From Vibrio sp. HB236076 (GTDB taxonomy: Bacteria > Pseudomonadota > Gammaproteobacteria > Enterobacterales > Vibrionaceae), in NCBI RefSeq assembly GCF_040957575.1, contig NZ_CP162601.1:806001-870000 (forward strand): a stretch of DNA of 64,000 nt, read 5' to 3'. The position numbers and the translations under genes are program-made. The notes below the pieces were generated by a model. It saw only the letters and a list, made by a program, of their open reading frames with translations. It was not told the origin of the DNA and did no database searches. Positions 55,370 to 64,000 of the stretch are shown piece after piece (the first letter of the stretch is position 1; each line of letters opens with the position of its first letter).

Positions 55370-57046
55370 TCATGAGGAAAAAGGCAAAGTAAATGCCATA
55401 CGAGTATATTGGTGTGGTTGACAAGACACCACCAGCTTTGCGTTTTGGCCAAATTGATGAATTAAGCGTTTGTCGACAATATCCATGCCCAAGCCATCGT
55501 GTTGAGCGCTGTAAGGTTGGTAAAGACCGGCATTGTCTTCTACTTGAATAAACAGCGCTTTTTGTTGTGTTTGATGACGAATGGTAATGTGGACGTAACC
55601 GCCCTCAAGGCACTGCGCAATACCGTGTTTAATGGCATTTTCTACCAAAGGCTGCAGGGTAAAACTGGGCAGTTTGGCACTCAGAGCGCTCTCTGGGCAA
55701 TCAATATCAACAGTAAGGCGGTCGGCAAAGCGGGCTTTTTCAATCGATAGGTAGGCCTTAACGTGTTGGATCTCCTCATCTAAGGTGACCAATGAGGGAT
55801 TTTGTTTTAGGTTGCGGCGAAAAAAGCGCGACAGATTTTGGATCAGGGCCCGGGCATTATCGGGGTCACGCCTAACAATGGCACTGATGGTATTGAGCGC
55901 ATTGAACAGAAAGTGAGGATTGACTTGAGCTTGCAGTAATTTAATTTCCGCCTGGACAAGTAAACTTTGCTGTTGCTGATAGGCGCCATAGACAATTTGG
56001 CTCGACAGCAGTTGAGCAATACCTTGTGCCATCGACATATTGACCGTAGAGAGCAATTTTCGTTTCGGTTCGTAGAGCTTAATACTGCCGACCACTTCTT
56101 TTCCTGAGTGCAAGGGAATGATCAGCGCCGAGCCAAGACGGCAATGCGCATCTATTGAACACTGGTAGTGACGCTCTGTGCCATCGAGATGAATGATGTG
56201 ATTGTCGTCAATGGCTTCCAAGGTTGACGGCGAAGAAATCGGTGTGCCCGGTAAATGGTGATCATCACCAATACCGATGAAGGCGAGAATTTTTTCTTTG
56301 TCGGTAATGGCGACAGCACCGACGTTGGTTTCTTCGTAAATAATGCGCGCGACTTTTTCGGCATTTTCTTGGTTAAAGCCGGAGTAGAGCAAACCGACAG
56401 AGCGATCCGCAATCGACAGCGCCCGTTTGGAAAACGTCGCGGAATACTTTTCAAAGATGGTTTTTTTATCGCTTAAAATACTGATAAAGAGCGCTGCGCC
56501 AATCGAGTTGGCAATAATCATCGGCGCGGCGATTTCGGCGACCAGTTGGTAGGCTTGATCAAAGGGCTTCGCAACCAATAGTAATATCAGCATTTGCACG
56601 ATTTCAGCGCACAAGGTGATGGTAAAGACCTTTAACGGATTAAACAGTGCCAGTGGTTGCTGGCGGCGCAGGTAGTAAACGTGAACGACACCGCCAATCA
56701 AGCCTTCGGTGGTGGTTGAGATGGCGCAGGCGAGATCGGTAAAGCCGCCCATGGAATAACGATGCAGTCCGCCGGTAAGGCCGGTGGCAAAGCCAACCAC
56801 AGGACCGCCGAGCAAACCGCCTATGACCGCGCCAATGGCACGAGTGTTGGCAATGGCATCGGAGGTGTGTAACCCAAAATAACTGCCGAGAATACAGAAC
56901 AAAGAAAACGTCACATAGACCATTAAGCGGTGTTGAGGTTTTTTCGATACGCTTAATATGGGTAAGAAAAGCGGCGTTTTACTCAGCATATAGGCAAGCA
57001 CTAAATAAACGCACATTTGTTGCAGCAAAGACAGGATCAATTCCAT
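55370..57046 (-). CDS. btsS: LytS-family sensor kinase, BtsS/YehU-like
   Basis: Membrane histidine kinase of 558 residues (E. coli BtsS 561). A 5TMR-LYT membrane domain (about 1-195) is followed by a GAF domain (about 225-350) and a HisKA-type kinase with phospho-acceptor H378 (LQAQVNPHFLFNALNTI). The ATPase domain has LVENAIKHGI and GLGMDIV. E. coli BtsS binds pyruvate with high affinity. Here it lies 102 bp downstream of a CstA-family transporter gene, which supports the same role. Confidence 0.92.
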   Translation of the reverse strand: MELILSLLQQMCVYLVLAYMLSKTPLFLPILSVSKKPQHRLMVYVTFSLFCILGSYFGLHTSDAIANTRAIGAVIGGLLGGPVVGFATGLTGGLHRYSMGGFTDLACAISTTTEGLIGGVVHVYYLRRQQPLALFNPLKVFTITLCAEIVQMLILLLVAKPFDQAYQLVAEIAAPMIIANSIGAALFISILSDKKTIFEKYSATFSKRALSIADRSVGLLYSGFNQENAEKVARIIYEETNVGAVAITDKEKILAFIGIGDDHHLPGTPISSPSTLEAIDDNHIIHLDGTERHYQCSIDAHCRLGSALIIPLHSGKEVVGSIKLYEPKRKLLSTVNMSMAQGIAQLLSSQIVYGAYQQQQSLLVQAEIKLLQAQVNPHFLFNALNTISAIVRRDPDNARALIQNLSRFFRRNLKQNPSLVTLDEEIQHVKAYLSIEKARFADRLTVDIDCPESALSAKLPSFTLQPLVENAIKHGIAQCLEGGYVHITIRHQTQQKALFIQVEDNAGLYQPYSAQHDGLGMDIVDKRLIHQFGQNAKLVVSCQPHQYTRMAFTLPFSS

Positions 57047-57112
57047 AACTACTCGAATCGCAAGAAATAAAAACGAGCTGATTGTACTTGGCTTAGCGTA
57101 AGAAAACTGAGA

Positions 57113-57141
57113 GCTGCCCCACCAAATGGCGATGGGGCAGC
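57113..57141 (-). other. Hairpin between the CstA-family gene and btsS
   Basis: GCTGCCCCA (57113-57121) and TGGGGCAGC (57133-57141) form a perfect 9-bp stem 8 bases after the transporter stop. No strong T run follows on the minus strand, so it may cause partial termination or mark RNA processing. Confidence 0.55.
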
Positions 57142-57148
57142 AAAGAGG

Positions 57149-58642
57149 TTAGGCGGAATGCGAGACCTTGTTGGACACGGTTTCTGGTTTGGCGCTGTCG
57201 AGAGGCGCGTCCCCTTTGCCTTTGGAGATTTTGATCACATAGACGGTGACCATCAGGGCGCCTAGGATACCAAGCGCGGTCGAAATGTTCATCGCGATAC
57301 CAAATCCAAGTGTGCTGTTGTTGAGAATAAAGGTAATGCACACTGCAGTCATAAAGATAGCTGGGATGGTACTAATCCAGTGCAGTTTGTTGTGGCGCAG
57401 CAAGTAAGCCGACGCGGTCCACAGCATCATGACGGCCGTTGTTTGATTGGCAAAGCCAAAGTAGCGCCAAATTAATCCAAAGTCGACTTGGGTGAGGATA
57501 GCGCCGAGTACAAATAACGGAGCGGCCATGAGAAGGCGATTGCGAAGGTTTTTCTGGTTGACGTTAAAGTATTCTGCCAGGATCAGTCGGCTTGAGCGAA
57601 ACGCGGTATCGCCGGAAGTGATCGGCAAAATAACCACGCCAAGAAATGCCAAGATGCCACCAAAGACGCCCAACAAACCAAAGGAAGAGGCGTAAACGAC
57701 ATTGCCAGGTCCACCATTACTGATAGCGGCGGATAGGCCGTTTAAGTCGCCGAAGAAAGACAAGGCGATCGCGCACCAAATGAGCGCAATCACGCCTTCA
57801 CCAATCATGGCACCGTAAAAAACGAAACGGCCATTCTTTTCATTTTCCATGCAGCGTGCCATCAACGGAGATTGCGTGGCGTGGAAACCAGAAATTGCAC
57901 CACAAGCGATGGTAATAAAGAGCGCAGGCCACAGTGGCATGTCATTGGGGTTGAGGTTTTTGAGCATGTCAGAGAAGGTGAAGTTACCCAGTACACTGTA
58001 TTGGTCTGAGAGGGCAACCGCCGTGATTAAACCCACCGACATAAAGATCAACAACGCGCCAAACAGAGGGTAAAAACGACCGATGATTTTGTCGACCGGC
58101 ACAATGGTTGCAAGCACATAGTAGGCAAAGATAATGGCCACCATCGTCATGGTATCGATGTGCCAACTGGTTTGTTCGTTGATGAGGTTCGTGATCATCC
58201 CCGCTGGGGCGGATACAAATACCACGCCGACCAATAGCAACAAAACAATAGCAAAAAGGTTCATAAAGTGTTTCGCGCCAGGGCCTAAATATCGACCGGA
58301 CAGACTCGGCACGGAAGCCCCCTTATTACGCACCGACAACATTCCGGAAAAGTAGTCGTGAACACCGCCGGCAAAAATGCAGCCAAGGACAATCCAAAGC
58401 ATGGCAGAAGGACCGTAAAGTGCGCCCATAATAGGACCAAAAATGGGGCCGACGCCAGCAATATTGAGCAATTGGACTAAGTAGACCTTAGGGGTCGACA
58501 TAGGCACAAAGTCGACGCCATCTTGCTGGCTGTGTGCAGGGGTTGGTCTAGAGGGTTTAATGCCGAACACTTTTTCAATAAAAGTGCCATAGATTACGTA
58601 GCCTGCGATCAGTGCTACGACACAGATAATAAACCAGAGCAT
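57149..58642 (-). CDS. CstA-family transporter (probable pyruvate or peptide uptake)
   Basis: Inner-membrane protein of 497 residues, start ATG 58642 after AAGGATACC. The CstA signatures are PLLxIAGVGPIFGPIMGA-like LLNIAGVGPIFGPIMGA, GGVHDYFSGMLSVRNKG, CGAISGFHATQSPLMARC and ITSGDTAFRSSRLILAEYF. About 13 membrane segments. It is shorter than E. coli CstA and BtsT (about 700-716) and lacks the extra C-terminal part. The adjacent btsS-btsR genes suggest a BtsT-like pyruvate transporter; peptide uptake as proposed for CstA is the alternative. Confidence 0.87.
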   Translation of the reverse strand: MLWFIICVVALIAGYVIYGTFIEKVFGIKPSRPTPAHSQQDGVDFVPMSTPKVYLVQLLNIAGVGPIFGPIMGALYGPSAMLWIVLGCIFAGGVHDYFSGMLSVRNKGASVPSLSGRYLGPGAKHFMNLFAIVLLLLVGVVFVSAPAGMITNLINEQTSWHIDTMTMVAIIFAYYVLATIVPVDKIIGRFYPLFGALLIFMSVGLITAVALSDQYSVLGNFTFSDMLKNLNPNDMPLWPALFITIACGAISGFHATQSPLMARCMENEKNGRFVFYGAMIGEGVIALIWCAIALSFFGDLNGLSAAISNGGPGNVVYASSFGLLGVFGGILAFLGVVILPITSGDTAFRSSRLILAEYFNVNQKNLRNRLLMAAPLFVLGAILTQVDFGLIWRYFGFANQTTAVMMLWTASAYLLRHNKLHWISTIPAIFMTAVCITFILNNSTLGFGIAMNISTALGILGALMVTVYVIKISKGKGDAPLDSAKPETVSNKVSHSA

Positions 58643-59117
58643 AGCGAGGTATCCTTTTGAGTGAAAGTAAGACAAACGATTGAGCGAATGCGGGTACTGT
58701 AAATCAGAGTGACGCAGAAGGGTGCGAGAAGTTCATTAAGCGGTCGTATAGCAAACTAAGTGGTATTACCGTGTTCACAAGCGATCTAAAAAAGTAACTG
58801 AGTGTGATTGAAGTCATATTTTTACTTGACCGCGGCAGGGAAACTTGGTTTGCTTCGCTGCTTTGTTTTGCGCAAATTGTCGTGGCTTTGGTTGGCGATA
58901 AAATTGGCAACCAAACGCGGTTGTGACGACAGGGAATCTGGGCGTGTGATCGACCCGTCGCTCAGCAGAGTATGTAGCCAGATTGTCATGACCCCTTCAC
59001 CGTTTGCCGATTAGGATAGCGGTGTCAGCAGGCAGTTTGAGTCGCAACAATAAAAGTGGAAGCGTGTCATTATCATTGATTAGCAAACGTATGAGAGTCT
59101 AAAAAGAGAATAACCCA
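58643..59117. other. 475-bp gap upstream of the CstA-family gene
   Basis: Divergent region toward the DUF2799 lipoprotein gene. It contains a CRP-like site (58803-58818). No other structure was recognised. Confidence 0.4.
58803..58818. promoter_or_regulatory. CRP-like site upstream of the CstA-family gene
   Basis: TGTGA-N6-TCATA matches the CRP consensus TGTGA-N6-TCACA in nine of ten core positions, about 160-175 bp upstream of the transporter start. E. coli cstA and btsT are CRP-controlled. Confidence 0.5.
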
Positions 59118-59477
59118 ATGAAAACGAAGAGTGTATTTTGTTGTAGCGCCATGGTGTTACTCAGTGCTTGCGTCGCTTCACCACAGCAACGCACAGCACA
59201 GCTTGCCAAAGCGGGTGAGTGGCATCAGATTGGTTACCAAGATGGGATTAAAGGTCAGGAGTCGCGTTCGATGGCCAACTTAAATCAATTGGGGACAGTC
59301 AATTTCTCACAATACGAACAGGGCTATCAAGCGGGTATCGAGGAGTATTGCAATCCCGATCTCGCGTATCAAATCGGCTTGTTCGGTCAAGATTACCTCG
59401 GCGTGTGCAACGGCATGCCTCAAGGTAAAAAATTTCGCTTACAGTGGCAACGAGGCTGGAATGATTATAACCATTAA
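59118..59477 (+). CDS. DUF2799 domain lipoprotein
   Basis: Predicted lipoprotein of 119 residues. The signal peptide ends in lipobox LSAC with Cys18. The mature part has WHQIGYQDGIKGQESR, YEQGYQAGIEEYC and YQIGLFGQDYLGVC, repeated Gly-Tyr/Asp-Gly motifs matching my memory of the DUF2799 family. The function is unknown. Followed after 43 bp by an antiporter gene on the same strand. Confidence 0.82.
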   Translation: MKTKSVFCCSAMVLLSACVASPQQRTAQLAKAGEWHQIGYQDGIKGQESRSMANLNQLGTVNFSQYEQGYQAGIEEYCNPDLAYQIGLFGQDYLGVCNGMPQGKKFRLQWQRGWNDYNH

Positions 59478-59520
59478 CGACCTAACCCCATCTTTCTCAT
59501 CATAGGGAGTTCGCACTATT

Positions 59521-61344
59521 ATGCATGATGATTACATCGCCTTATCTGTCGCTCTTATCGGCGTCGTCGGTTTAGGCTGCCAATGGCTAGCGTGGCGTTT
59601 GCGTTTGCCGGCGATTTTATTTCTCTTGATTGCCGGTATTATGGCAGGCCCAATCACGGGGTGGTTACAGCCGCAGCAGTTGCTCGGTGACTTACTTTTT
59701 CCACTGATTTCACTTGCCGTTGCGGTGGTGTTGTTTGAAGGCAGCTTAACCTTAAACTTTAAAGAAATTCGCGGGGTAAGTAATACCGTTTGGAGCATTG
59801 TCTCGATCGGGGCACTGATTTCATGGGCCATCACCAGTGTTGCCGCACACTATTTCCTCAATTTTGATTGGCCGCTGGCGCTGTTGTTCGGCAGTTTGAC
59901 GGTGGTGACAGGGCCAACCGTGATTGTCCCTTTGTTAAGAACGGTCAGGCCGAGTACCAAACTGTCCAACATCTTGCGTTGGGAGGGGATTTTGATCGAC
60001 CCGCTTGGCGCTTTGTTTGTTGTGATGGTTTATGAGTTTATTATCTCTAGCAGCGAAGCGCACAGTTTACACGTTTTTGGTTTGATCCTACTGATTGGCT
60101 TTGGTCTGGGCATTTTGTCTGGCAAAGCGATGGAGATGGTACTCAGTCGCGGGTTGTTACCTGAATATTTACAACCTTTTGCGGTGCTCAGTGTGGTGCT
60201 AGGTGTGTTCACCTTGTCGAATGTGATTGAGTCGGAGTCCGGGCTATTAACCGTGACGGTGATGGGAATGTGGCTGGCTAATGCCAAAGAGGTTCGCATC
60301 AGTCATATTTTGCACTTTAAAGAGCACCTGACAGTATTGTTGATAACCGGGTTGTTTATTTTGTTGGCAGCACGGATAAAAATTACTGACTTTCAAGCGC
60401 TTGGCTGGGGGGCGTTGTCGGTTTTCTTGGTCATTTTATTAGTGGCGAGACCGGTCTCCATTTTTGTCTCAACGTTAAAAAGCAAATTAAGTTGGTCTGA
60501 AGTGGCCTTTTTAGCTTGGGTGGCTCCTCGCGGTATTGTCGCGGCATCGATTTCTTCTCTGTTTGCCATTAAGCTCAGCGCAGTGGGGATGGAAGAGGCG
60601 GAATTGCTGGTGCCACTGACCTTTATGGTCATCATCGGCACTGTCATTTTACAAAGTGCTACGGCCAGACCTTTGGCAGTGGCGCTCAAGGTAGCAAACC
60701 CCGCGCCAAGAGGGTTTTTGATCATTGGTGCGAACGATGTGGCTCGCGAGTTAGCCATGGCGCTGAATAAGTATAACATCCGGGTGTTGGTCACTGATTC
60801 TAACTGGGATTATATTCGCCAAGCGCGCATGGCCGGTCTTGAGCATTATCACGGTAATCCCATTTCGACTCATGCCGATGAATACCTGAACTTAATTGGC
60901 CTTGGTCACGTGGTGGCACTCACGCGAGATCAGCATTTTAATATTATGGCTTGTATGCAATTTCTGTCTTATTTTGGTGAGCGCAATGTGTATTGCTTGC
61001 ACAAGCACGCCAATGAAAAAGGCAGCCACAAGCACCACGTCGCGCAGGAATATCATGGCCAATCACTGCTTGGTGGGCAGATAAGTTATAAGAAATTGGC
61101 CAGCCTCATCAATCAGGGGGCAGAAATTAAGCACACCAAATTGAGTGACAGCTTCACTTATGATGATTACCTGCTGCAAAATAAAGAGCACTATGTGTTG
61201 CCTTTATTTAAAGTGGATGCCAAAGAGCGGGTTACGCTATGTGAAAACCCAGCTCAGTTTGAGGCAAAAGAAGGCGAGATCATCGTGTCGCTGATCAAGT
61301 ATCAAGAAGGTGACAAAGCGCTTATTCAGGCAAAAGCGAGTTAA
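59521..61344 (+). CDS. CPA1-family cation/proton antiporter with TrkA-N-like domain
   Basis: Inner-membrane Na+(K+)/H+ antiporter of 607 residues. A CPA1 membrane domain (1 to about 385, roughly 12 segments) contains [20 protein letters not shown] and the core [14 protein letters not shown] with the conserved Asp. A cytoplasmic Rossmann domain starting [18 protein letters not shown] (about 397-520) should bind a nucleotide, and a C-terminal regulatory part follows. The ion is not determinable. The last 23 bases overlap murQ on the other strand. Confidence 0.9.
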   Translation: MHDDYIALSVALIGVVGLGCQWLAWRLRLPAILFLLIAGIMAGPITGWLQPQQLLGDLLFPLISLAVAVVLFEGSLTLNFKEIRGVSNTVWSIVSIGALISWAITSVAAHYFLNFDWPLALLFGSLTVVTGPTVIVPLLRTVRPSTKLSNILRWEGILIDPLGALFVVMVYEFIISSSEAHSLHVFGLILLIGFGLGILSGKAMEMVLSRGLLPEYLQPFAVLSVVLGVFTLSNVIESESGLLTVTVMGMWLANAKEVRISHILHFKEHLTVLLITGLFILLAARIKITDFQALGWGALSVFLVILLVARPVSIFVSTLKSKLSWSEVAFLAWVAPRGIVAASISSLFAIKLSAVGMEEAELLVPLTFMVIIGTVILQSATARPLAVALKVANPAPRGFLIIGANDVARELAMALNKYNIRVLVTDSNWDYIRQARMAGLEHYHGNPISTHADEYLNLIGLGHVVALTRDQHFNIMACMQFLSYFGERNVYCLHKHANEKGSHKHHVAQEYHGQSLLGGQISYKKLASLINQGAEIKHTKLSDSFTYDDYLLQNKEHYVLPLFKVDAKERVTLCENPAQFEAKEGEIIVSLIKYQEGDKALIQAKAS

Positions 61345-62248
61345 TGGCCTGGCGAAGGTGCCCATCGGTCTGGTTTAGCAGCGCCGATGCGGCATCTTTG
61401 TCTTTGTTGGTCAATATCATTAAAATCGCGAGCTTGGCTTGCTGATCGCTGGCGAGTAAGGCTTGATGGGCTTCTTCTTCGCTGCAGTCAGTGGCTTGCA
61501 TAACGATTTTGACGCTGCGCGCTTTGAGTTTCACATTGGTTGCTTTCACGTCGACCATGAGGTTTTGATACGCTTTGCCAGCGCGTACCATGCTGGCTGT
61601 CGTGAGCATATTGAGCACCATTTTTTGCGCACTGCCGGCCTTTAATCGCGTCGAACCGGTCAGCACTTCTGGGCCGACAATCGGACAGATCACCGTATCA
61701 GCAAGGGTGGTGAGTGGAGTGTTTGGGTTACAGGTGACACTGATGGTATGGCAGCCACGGGCGTTGGCATAATTGAGCGCGCCAATCACATAGGGAGTGC
61801 GACCGCTAGCGGCTAAGCCGACGACGACGTCTTTTTCACTGAGATGAATTTGCTCGAGATCGTGTTGCCCGAGCTCATCGCTGTCTTCTGCGCCTTCTTG
61901 GGCGACAAACATCGCCTCTTTTCCTCCGGCAATCAGGCCAATTACTTGTTGGTCGCTAACGCCAAATGTTGGTGGGCATTCCACCGCGTCTAATACCCCA
62001 AGTCGGCCACTTGTTCCTGCACCGCAGTAAATTAATCGCCCGTCGAGTTGAAAGGCTTTGGCAATGATCTCGATGGCTCGGGCGATTTCTGGTAATACGG
62101 CTTCAATGGCGGCAGAGACCTTTTGATCCTCGCGATTGATGACGGTCACTAAGGAAAGCGGGTCTAAGGTATCGAGATCCATGGTCTCGGGGTTGCGCGA
62201 TTCTGAGAGCAGTTGTTGTAAACTGTGTTGAGACATAGAGTGGTTCAT
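61322..62248 (-). CDS. murQ: N-acetylmuramic acid 6-phosphate etherase
   Basis: Cleaves the lactyl ether of MurNAc-6-P to GlcNAc-6-P and D-lactate in cell-wall recycling. It has 308 residues (E. coli 298). SIS-domain signatures are [25 protein letters not shown] (catalytic Glu in AVECPPTFG) and [17 protein letters not shown], plus [18 protein letters not shown]. The start may be 62248 or the ATG at 62236. Eleven bases after anmK, so an anmK-murQ operon. Its 3' end overlaps the antiporter gene. Confidence 0.97.
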   Translation of the reverse strand: MNHSMSQHSLQQLLSESRNPETMDLDTLDPLSLVTVINREDQKVSAAIEAVLPEIARAIEIIAKAFQLDGRLIYCGAGTSGRLGVLDAVECPPTFGVSDQQVIGLIAGGKEAMFVAQEGAEDSDELGQHDLEQIHLSEKDVVVGLAASGRTPYVIGALNYANARGCHTISVTCNPNTPLTTLADTVICPIVGPEVLTGSTRLKAGSAQKMVLNMLTTASMVRAGKAYQNLMVDVKATNVKLKARSVKIVMQATDCSEEEAHQALLASDQQAKLAILMILTNKDKDAASALLNQTDGHLRQAINSLLPE

Positions 62249-62259
62249 AAAACAATCCG

Positions 62260-63363
62260 TTATGCGTAATAAATCACACCAAGTGAGGCAGCTTGACGAG
62301 CTCCTGTCACTTCAGGAACATTGCTTACTTGGTGGGTCAGTCGTTGTTTGGCAAGCCAGGCAAAGGCCATGGCTTCCATATAATCGCTGCTGTAACCTCG
62401 GCTGTCGGTCGCTTTGACTTGCCATTCGGGCAACAGAGCTGCAAGGCGTTTCATCAATAGTGGGTTGTGTACTCCGCCCCCGCAAACCCACACTTGAGGC
62501 GTTGGGCCTTGCTGGTGTCGATGGATGTGGTGAGCGATACTGGCGGCGGTAAATTCACATAAAGTGCGTTGGACATCTTCGGCTTGGTAGTCCGTTTGGC
62601 CGATTTGATGGGTCAGCCACTCGAGGTGGTAATGTTCTCGCCCGGTGCTTTTCGGTGGCGCTTTGTCTAAATAGGGGTCACGCATTAAGCGACTCAATAG
62701 TGGCGTAATGATTTGACCTTGCTGTGCCCACTCGCCGTGTTCATCATAAGGCTTGCCAATGTGGTATTCACACCAGGCATCCATGAGCATATTACCCGGT
62801 CCGGTATCGTAGCCGATAATACTGCCATCGTCCGGTAAAACCGTGATATTGGCAATCCCACCAATATTGAGGATCACTTGAGTCGAGCTCTGAGGGGGAA
62901 AAATAGCGCGATGAAAAGCCGGGACCAGTGGGGCGCCTTGGCCGCCCAGTGCCATGTCTTTACGACGAAAGTCTGCCACGGTATCGATACCCGTTTCAAC
63001 CGCGATGATATTGGCGTCGCCAAGTTGCATGGTAAAAGGAGTACAACCATCGGGTTGATGGAATACCGTTTGTCCATGACTGCCGATGGCGCAGATGTGT
63101 TCGGCCGGTACTTGTGCCTTGTTCAGCAATTGTTGAACGCTGCGGGCAAATAAATGGCCGAGTCGATAATCGAGCTCACCAATAAAAGGTAAATCGGTCG
63201 CTTGCCCTTGATTTATCGATAAAATGTGCCGTTTGATGTCTGCCGGCATGTGCGTTTGATGGTGAGCAATCAGTTGGCATTGCGGGGTCGAACAATCGAC
63301 CAATACCGTATCAATACCGTCTAGGCTGGTGCCTGACATGATTCCAATGTACAGCGCTGTCAT
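62260..63363 (-). CDS. anmK: Anhydro-N-acetylmuramic acid kinase
   Basis: Phosphorylates and opens 1,6-anhydro-MurNAc to MurNAc-6-P, the substrate of MurQ. It has 367 residues (E. coli 369). The start follows GAGGAAAAATCA. Motifs are [19 protein letters not shown] (ATP loop), [11 protein letters not shown] (with the following DG), [21 protein letters not shown] and [13 protein letters not shown]. Operon with murQ and divergent from nagZ. Confidence 0.98.
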   Translation of the reverse strand: MTALYIGIMSGTSLDGIDTVLVDCSTPQCQLIAHHQTHMPADIKRHILSINQGQATDLPFIGELDYRLGHLFARSVQQLLNKAQVPAEHICAIGSHGQTVFHQPDGCTPFTMQLGDANIIAVETGIDTVADFRRKDMALGGQGAPLVPAFHRAIFPPQSSTQVILNIGGIANITVLPDDGSIIGYDTGPGNMLMDAWCEYHIGKPYDEHGEWAQQGQIITPLLSRLMRDPYLDKAPPKSTGREHYHLEWLTHQIGQTDYQAEDVQRTLCEFTAASIAHHIHRHQQGPTPQVWVCGGGVHNPLLMKRLAALLPEWQVKATDSRGYSSDYMEAMAFAWLAKQRLTHQVSNVPEVTGARQAASLGVIYYA

Positions 63364-63509
63364 TGATTTTTCCTCGGCATGACTTAAAGGACGTTTTTTG
63401 TCGGCTTTGACGAAATACTTTCAGTAGTTGTGATACATTATCTTCGTTGCTTCAATAGCATAGAACGAAATCGAACAATGTGAAAGCCAAGGCTTCAATA
63501 GGGGGAAAT
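63364..63509. promoter_or_regulatory. Divergent promoter region anmK/nagZ
   Basis: 146 bp between two divergent recycling genes. The nagZ ribosome site AGGGGGAAAT lies directly before its ATG. No operator identified. Confidence 0.5.
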
Positions 63510-64000
63510 ATGGGACCGTTGTGGATTGATGTCGCAGGTTATCAACTCAGTGAACAAGAGTGCCTGCGCTTACAGCAGCCGATTGTCGGTGGCGTGATCC
63601 TCTTTGCCCGCAATCACCAAAATAGTGAGCAACTCAAAGCATTGACAACCGAGATACGCCGGGTTGCCAAGCGGCCCATTTTAATTGGTGTGGATCAAGA
63701 AGGTGGGCGAGTTCAGCGTTTTAAACAAGGCTTTACCCGTTTGCCAAGTGCTTTTGCCTACCATCAATACGATAACGGCCTGGAACTCGCCAAAGCCGGC
63801 GGGTATGTGATGGCGAGCGAATTACTTGGTCATGGCATCGATTTGAGTTTTGCTCCGGTGTTAGACGTAGGCCAGCAGTGTCTCGCGATTGGCGATCGCA
63901 GTTTTGGTCAGCACCTTGATGAAGTCCGTCGTTATAGTCGAGCCTTTTTGCTGGGAATGAAAGAAGCGGGCATGGCCACGACGGGAAAACACTTTCCCGG
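63510..64000 (+). CDS. nagZ: Beta-N-acetylhexosaminidase NagZ, 5' part
   Basis: Cytoplasmic family 3 glycosidase that releases GlcNAc from GlcNAc-anhydroMurNAc muropeptides. The first 163 codons are present before the window ends. They show [48 protein letters not shown] and the start of the catalytic segment (GKHFPG at the edge, before the expected catalytic His loop). Divergent from anmK-murQ, so the whole recycling route from muropeptide to GlcNAc-6-P is grouped here. Confidence 0.97.
   Translation, partial: MGPLWIDVAGYQLSEQECLRLQQPIVGGVILFARNHQNSEQLKALTTEIRRVAKRPILIGVDQEGGRVQRFKQGFTRLPSAFAYHQYDNGLELAKAGGYVMASELLGHGIDLSFAPVLDVGQQCLAIGDRSFGQHLDEVRRYSRAFLLGMKEAGMATTGKHFP

Noticed and set aside
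1..64000. Search for tRNA or rRNA genes, CRISPR arrays, integron attC sites, prophage or transposase genes
   Set aside because: None seen; gaps between genes are accounted for by promoters, terminators and the palindromic repeats.

Overview
The window is a stretch of a gammaproteobacterial main chromosome, almost certainly Vibrionaceae (Vibrio or a close relative such as Salinivibrio or Grimontia). This rests on protein similarity recalled by eye (VpsR, HlyU, NptA, NhaR, RraA, DUF3545 and DUF1127 proteins) and on gene neighbourhoods: lysS next to a vpsR-type regulator, nhaR-hlyU beside rpsT, arcB close to arcA, and rraA beside the thr operon. I see no rRNA, tRNA, CRISPR, prophage or transposase gene. 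Nearly all of the window is housekeeping genes in good condition.

Layout. 1-2776: 5' part of gltB (minus strand, cut by the window edge). 3520-7229: arcB and a lipoprotein gene converging on arcA. 7698-8769: rraA and an outer-membrane-like protein. 9277-14430: thr operon with promoter, leader peptide, attenuator, thrA-thrB-thrC and terminator. 14631-16981: grcA, a possible 27-residue ORF, ung and a DUF3545 gene. 17463-24526: alanine/glycine symporter, yaaA, srmB, trmN, brnQ and fldB. 24681-31072: xerD-dsbC-recJ-prfB-lysS, with the prfB programmed frameshift. 31344-33324: vpsR-like regulator, then a small ORF and a DUF1127 gene. 33434-41895: tas, a hypothetical gene, mutH, rppH-ptsP-TSUP-lgt and thyA. 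42007-45100: nptA, nhaR-hlyU and rpsT. 45361-52884: murJ, ribF-ileS-lspA-fkpB-ispH. 53001-58642: gabD and a cstA-btsS-btsR set that looks like pyruvate sensing and uptake. 59118-64000: DUF2799 lipoprotein, cation/proton antiporter, then peptidoglycan-recycling genes murQ-anmK divergent from nagZ (cut by the window edge).

Functional links. ArcB and ArcA form the aerobic/anaerobic phosphorelay. The arcA/rraA gap and the grcA upstream region each carry a perfect FNR-type box, so the first 15 kb has a clear oxygen-response theme. The thr genes are controlled by a Thr/Ile-codon leader and terminator. BtsSR is encoded directly downstream of a CstA-family transporter, with a CRP-like site upstream. 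AnmK, MurQ and NagZ act on cell-wall turnover products.

The main non-standard signal is a dispersed, non-coding family of about 160-bp imperfect palindromes with ends ATACCAATCT and AGATTGGTAT. There are five near full-length copies, one 60-bp internal-deletion derivative and one right-end fragment, all in gaps of the first 35 kb. Each copy folds end to end into one long hairpin. It looks like a MITE-type non-autonomous element. One copy contributes the stop codon of fldB. Other observations are two possible small proteins with strong ribosome binding sites, a DnaA-box-containing mutH/rppH gap, a repeat-rich gap after ung, and a VpsR homologue lacking both the GAFTGA loop and the Walker B glutamate.
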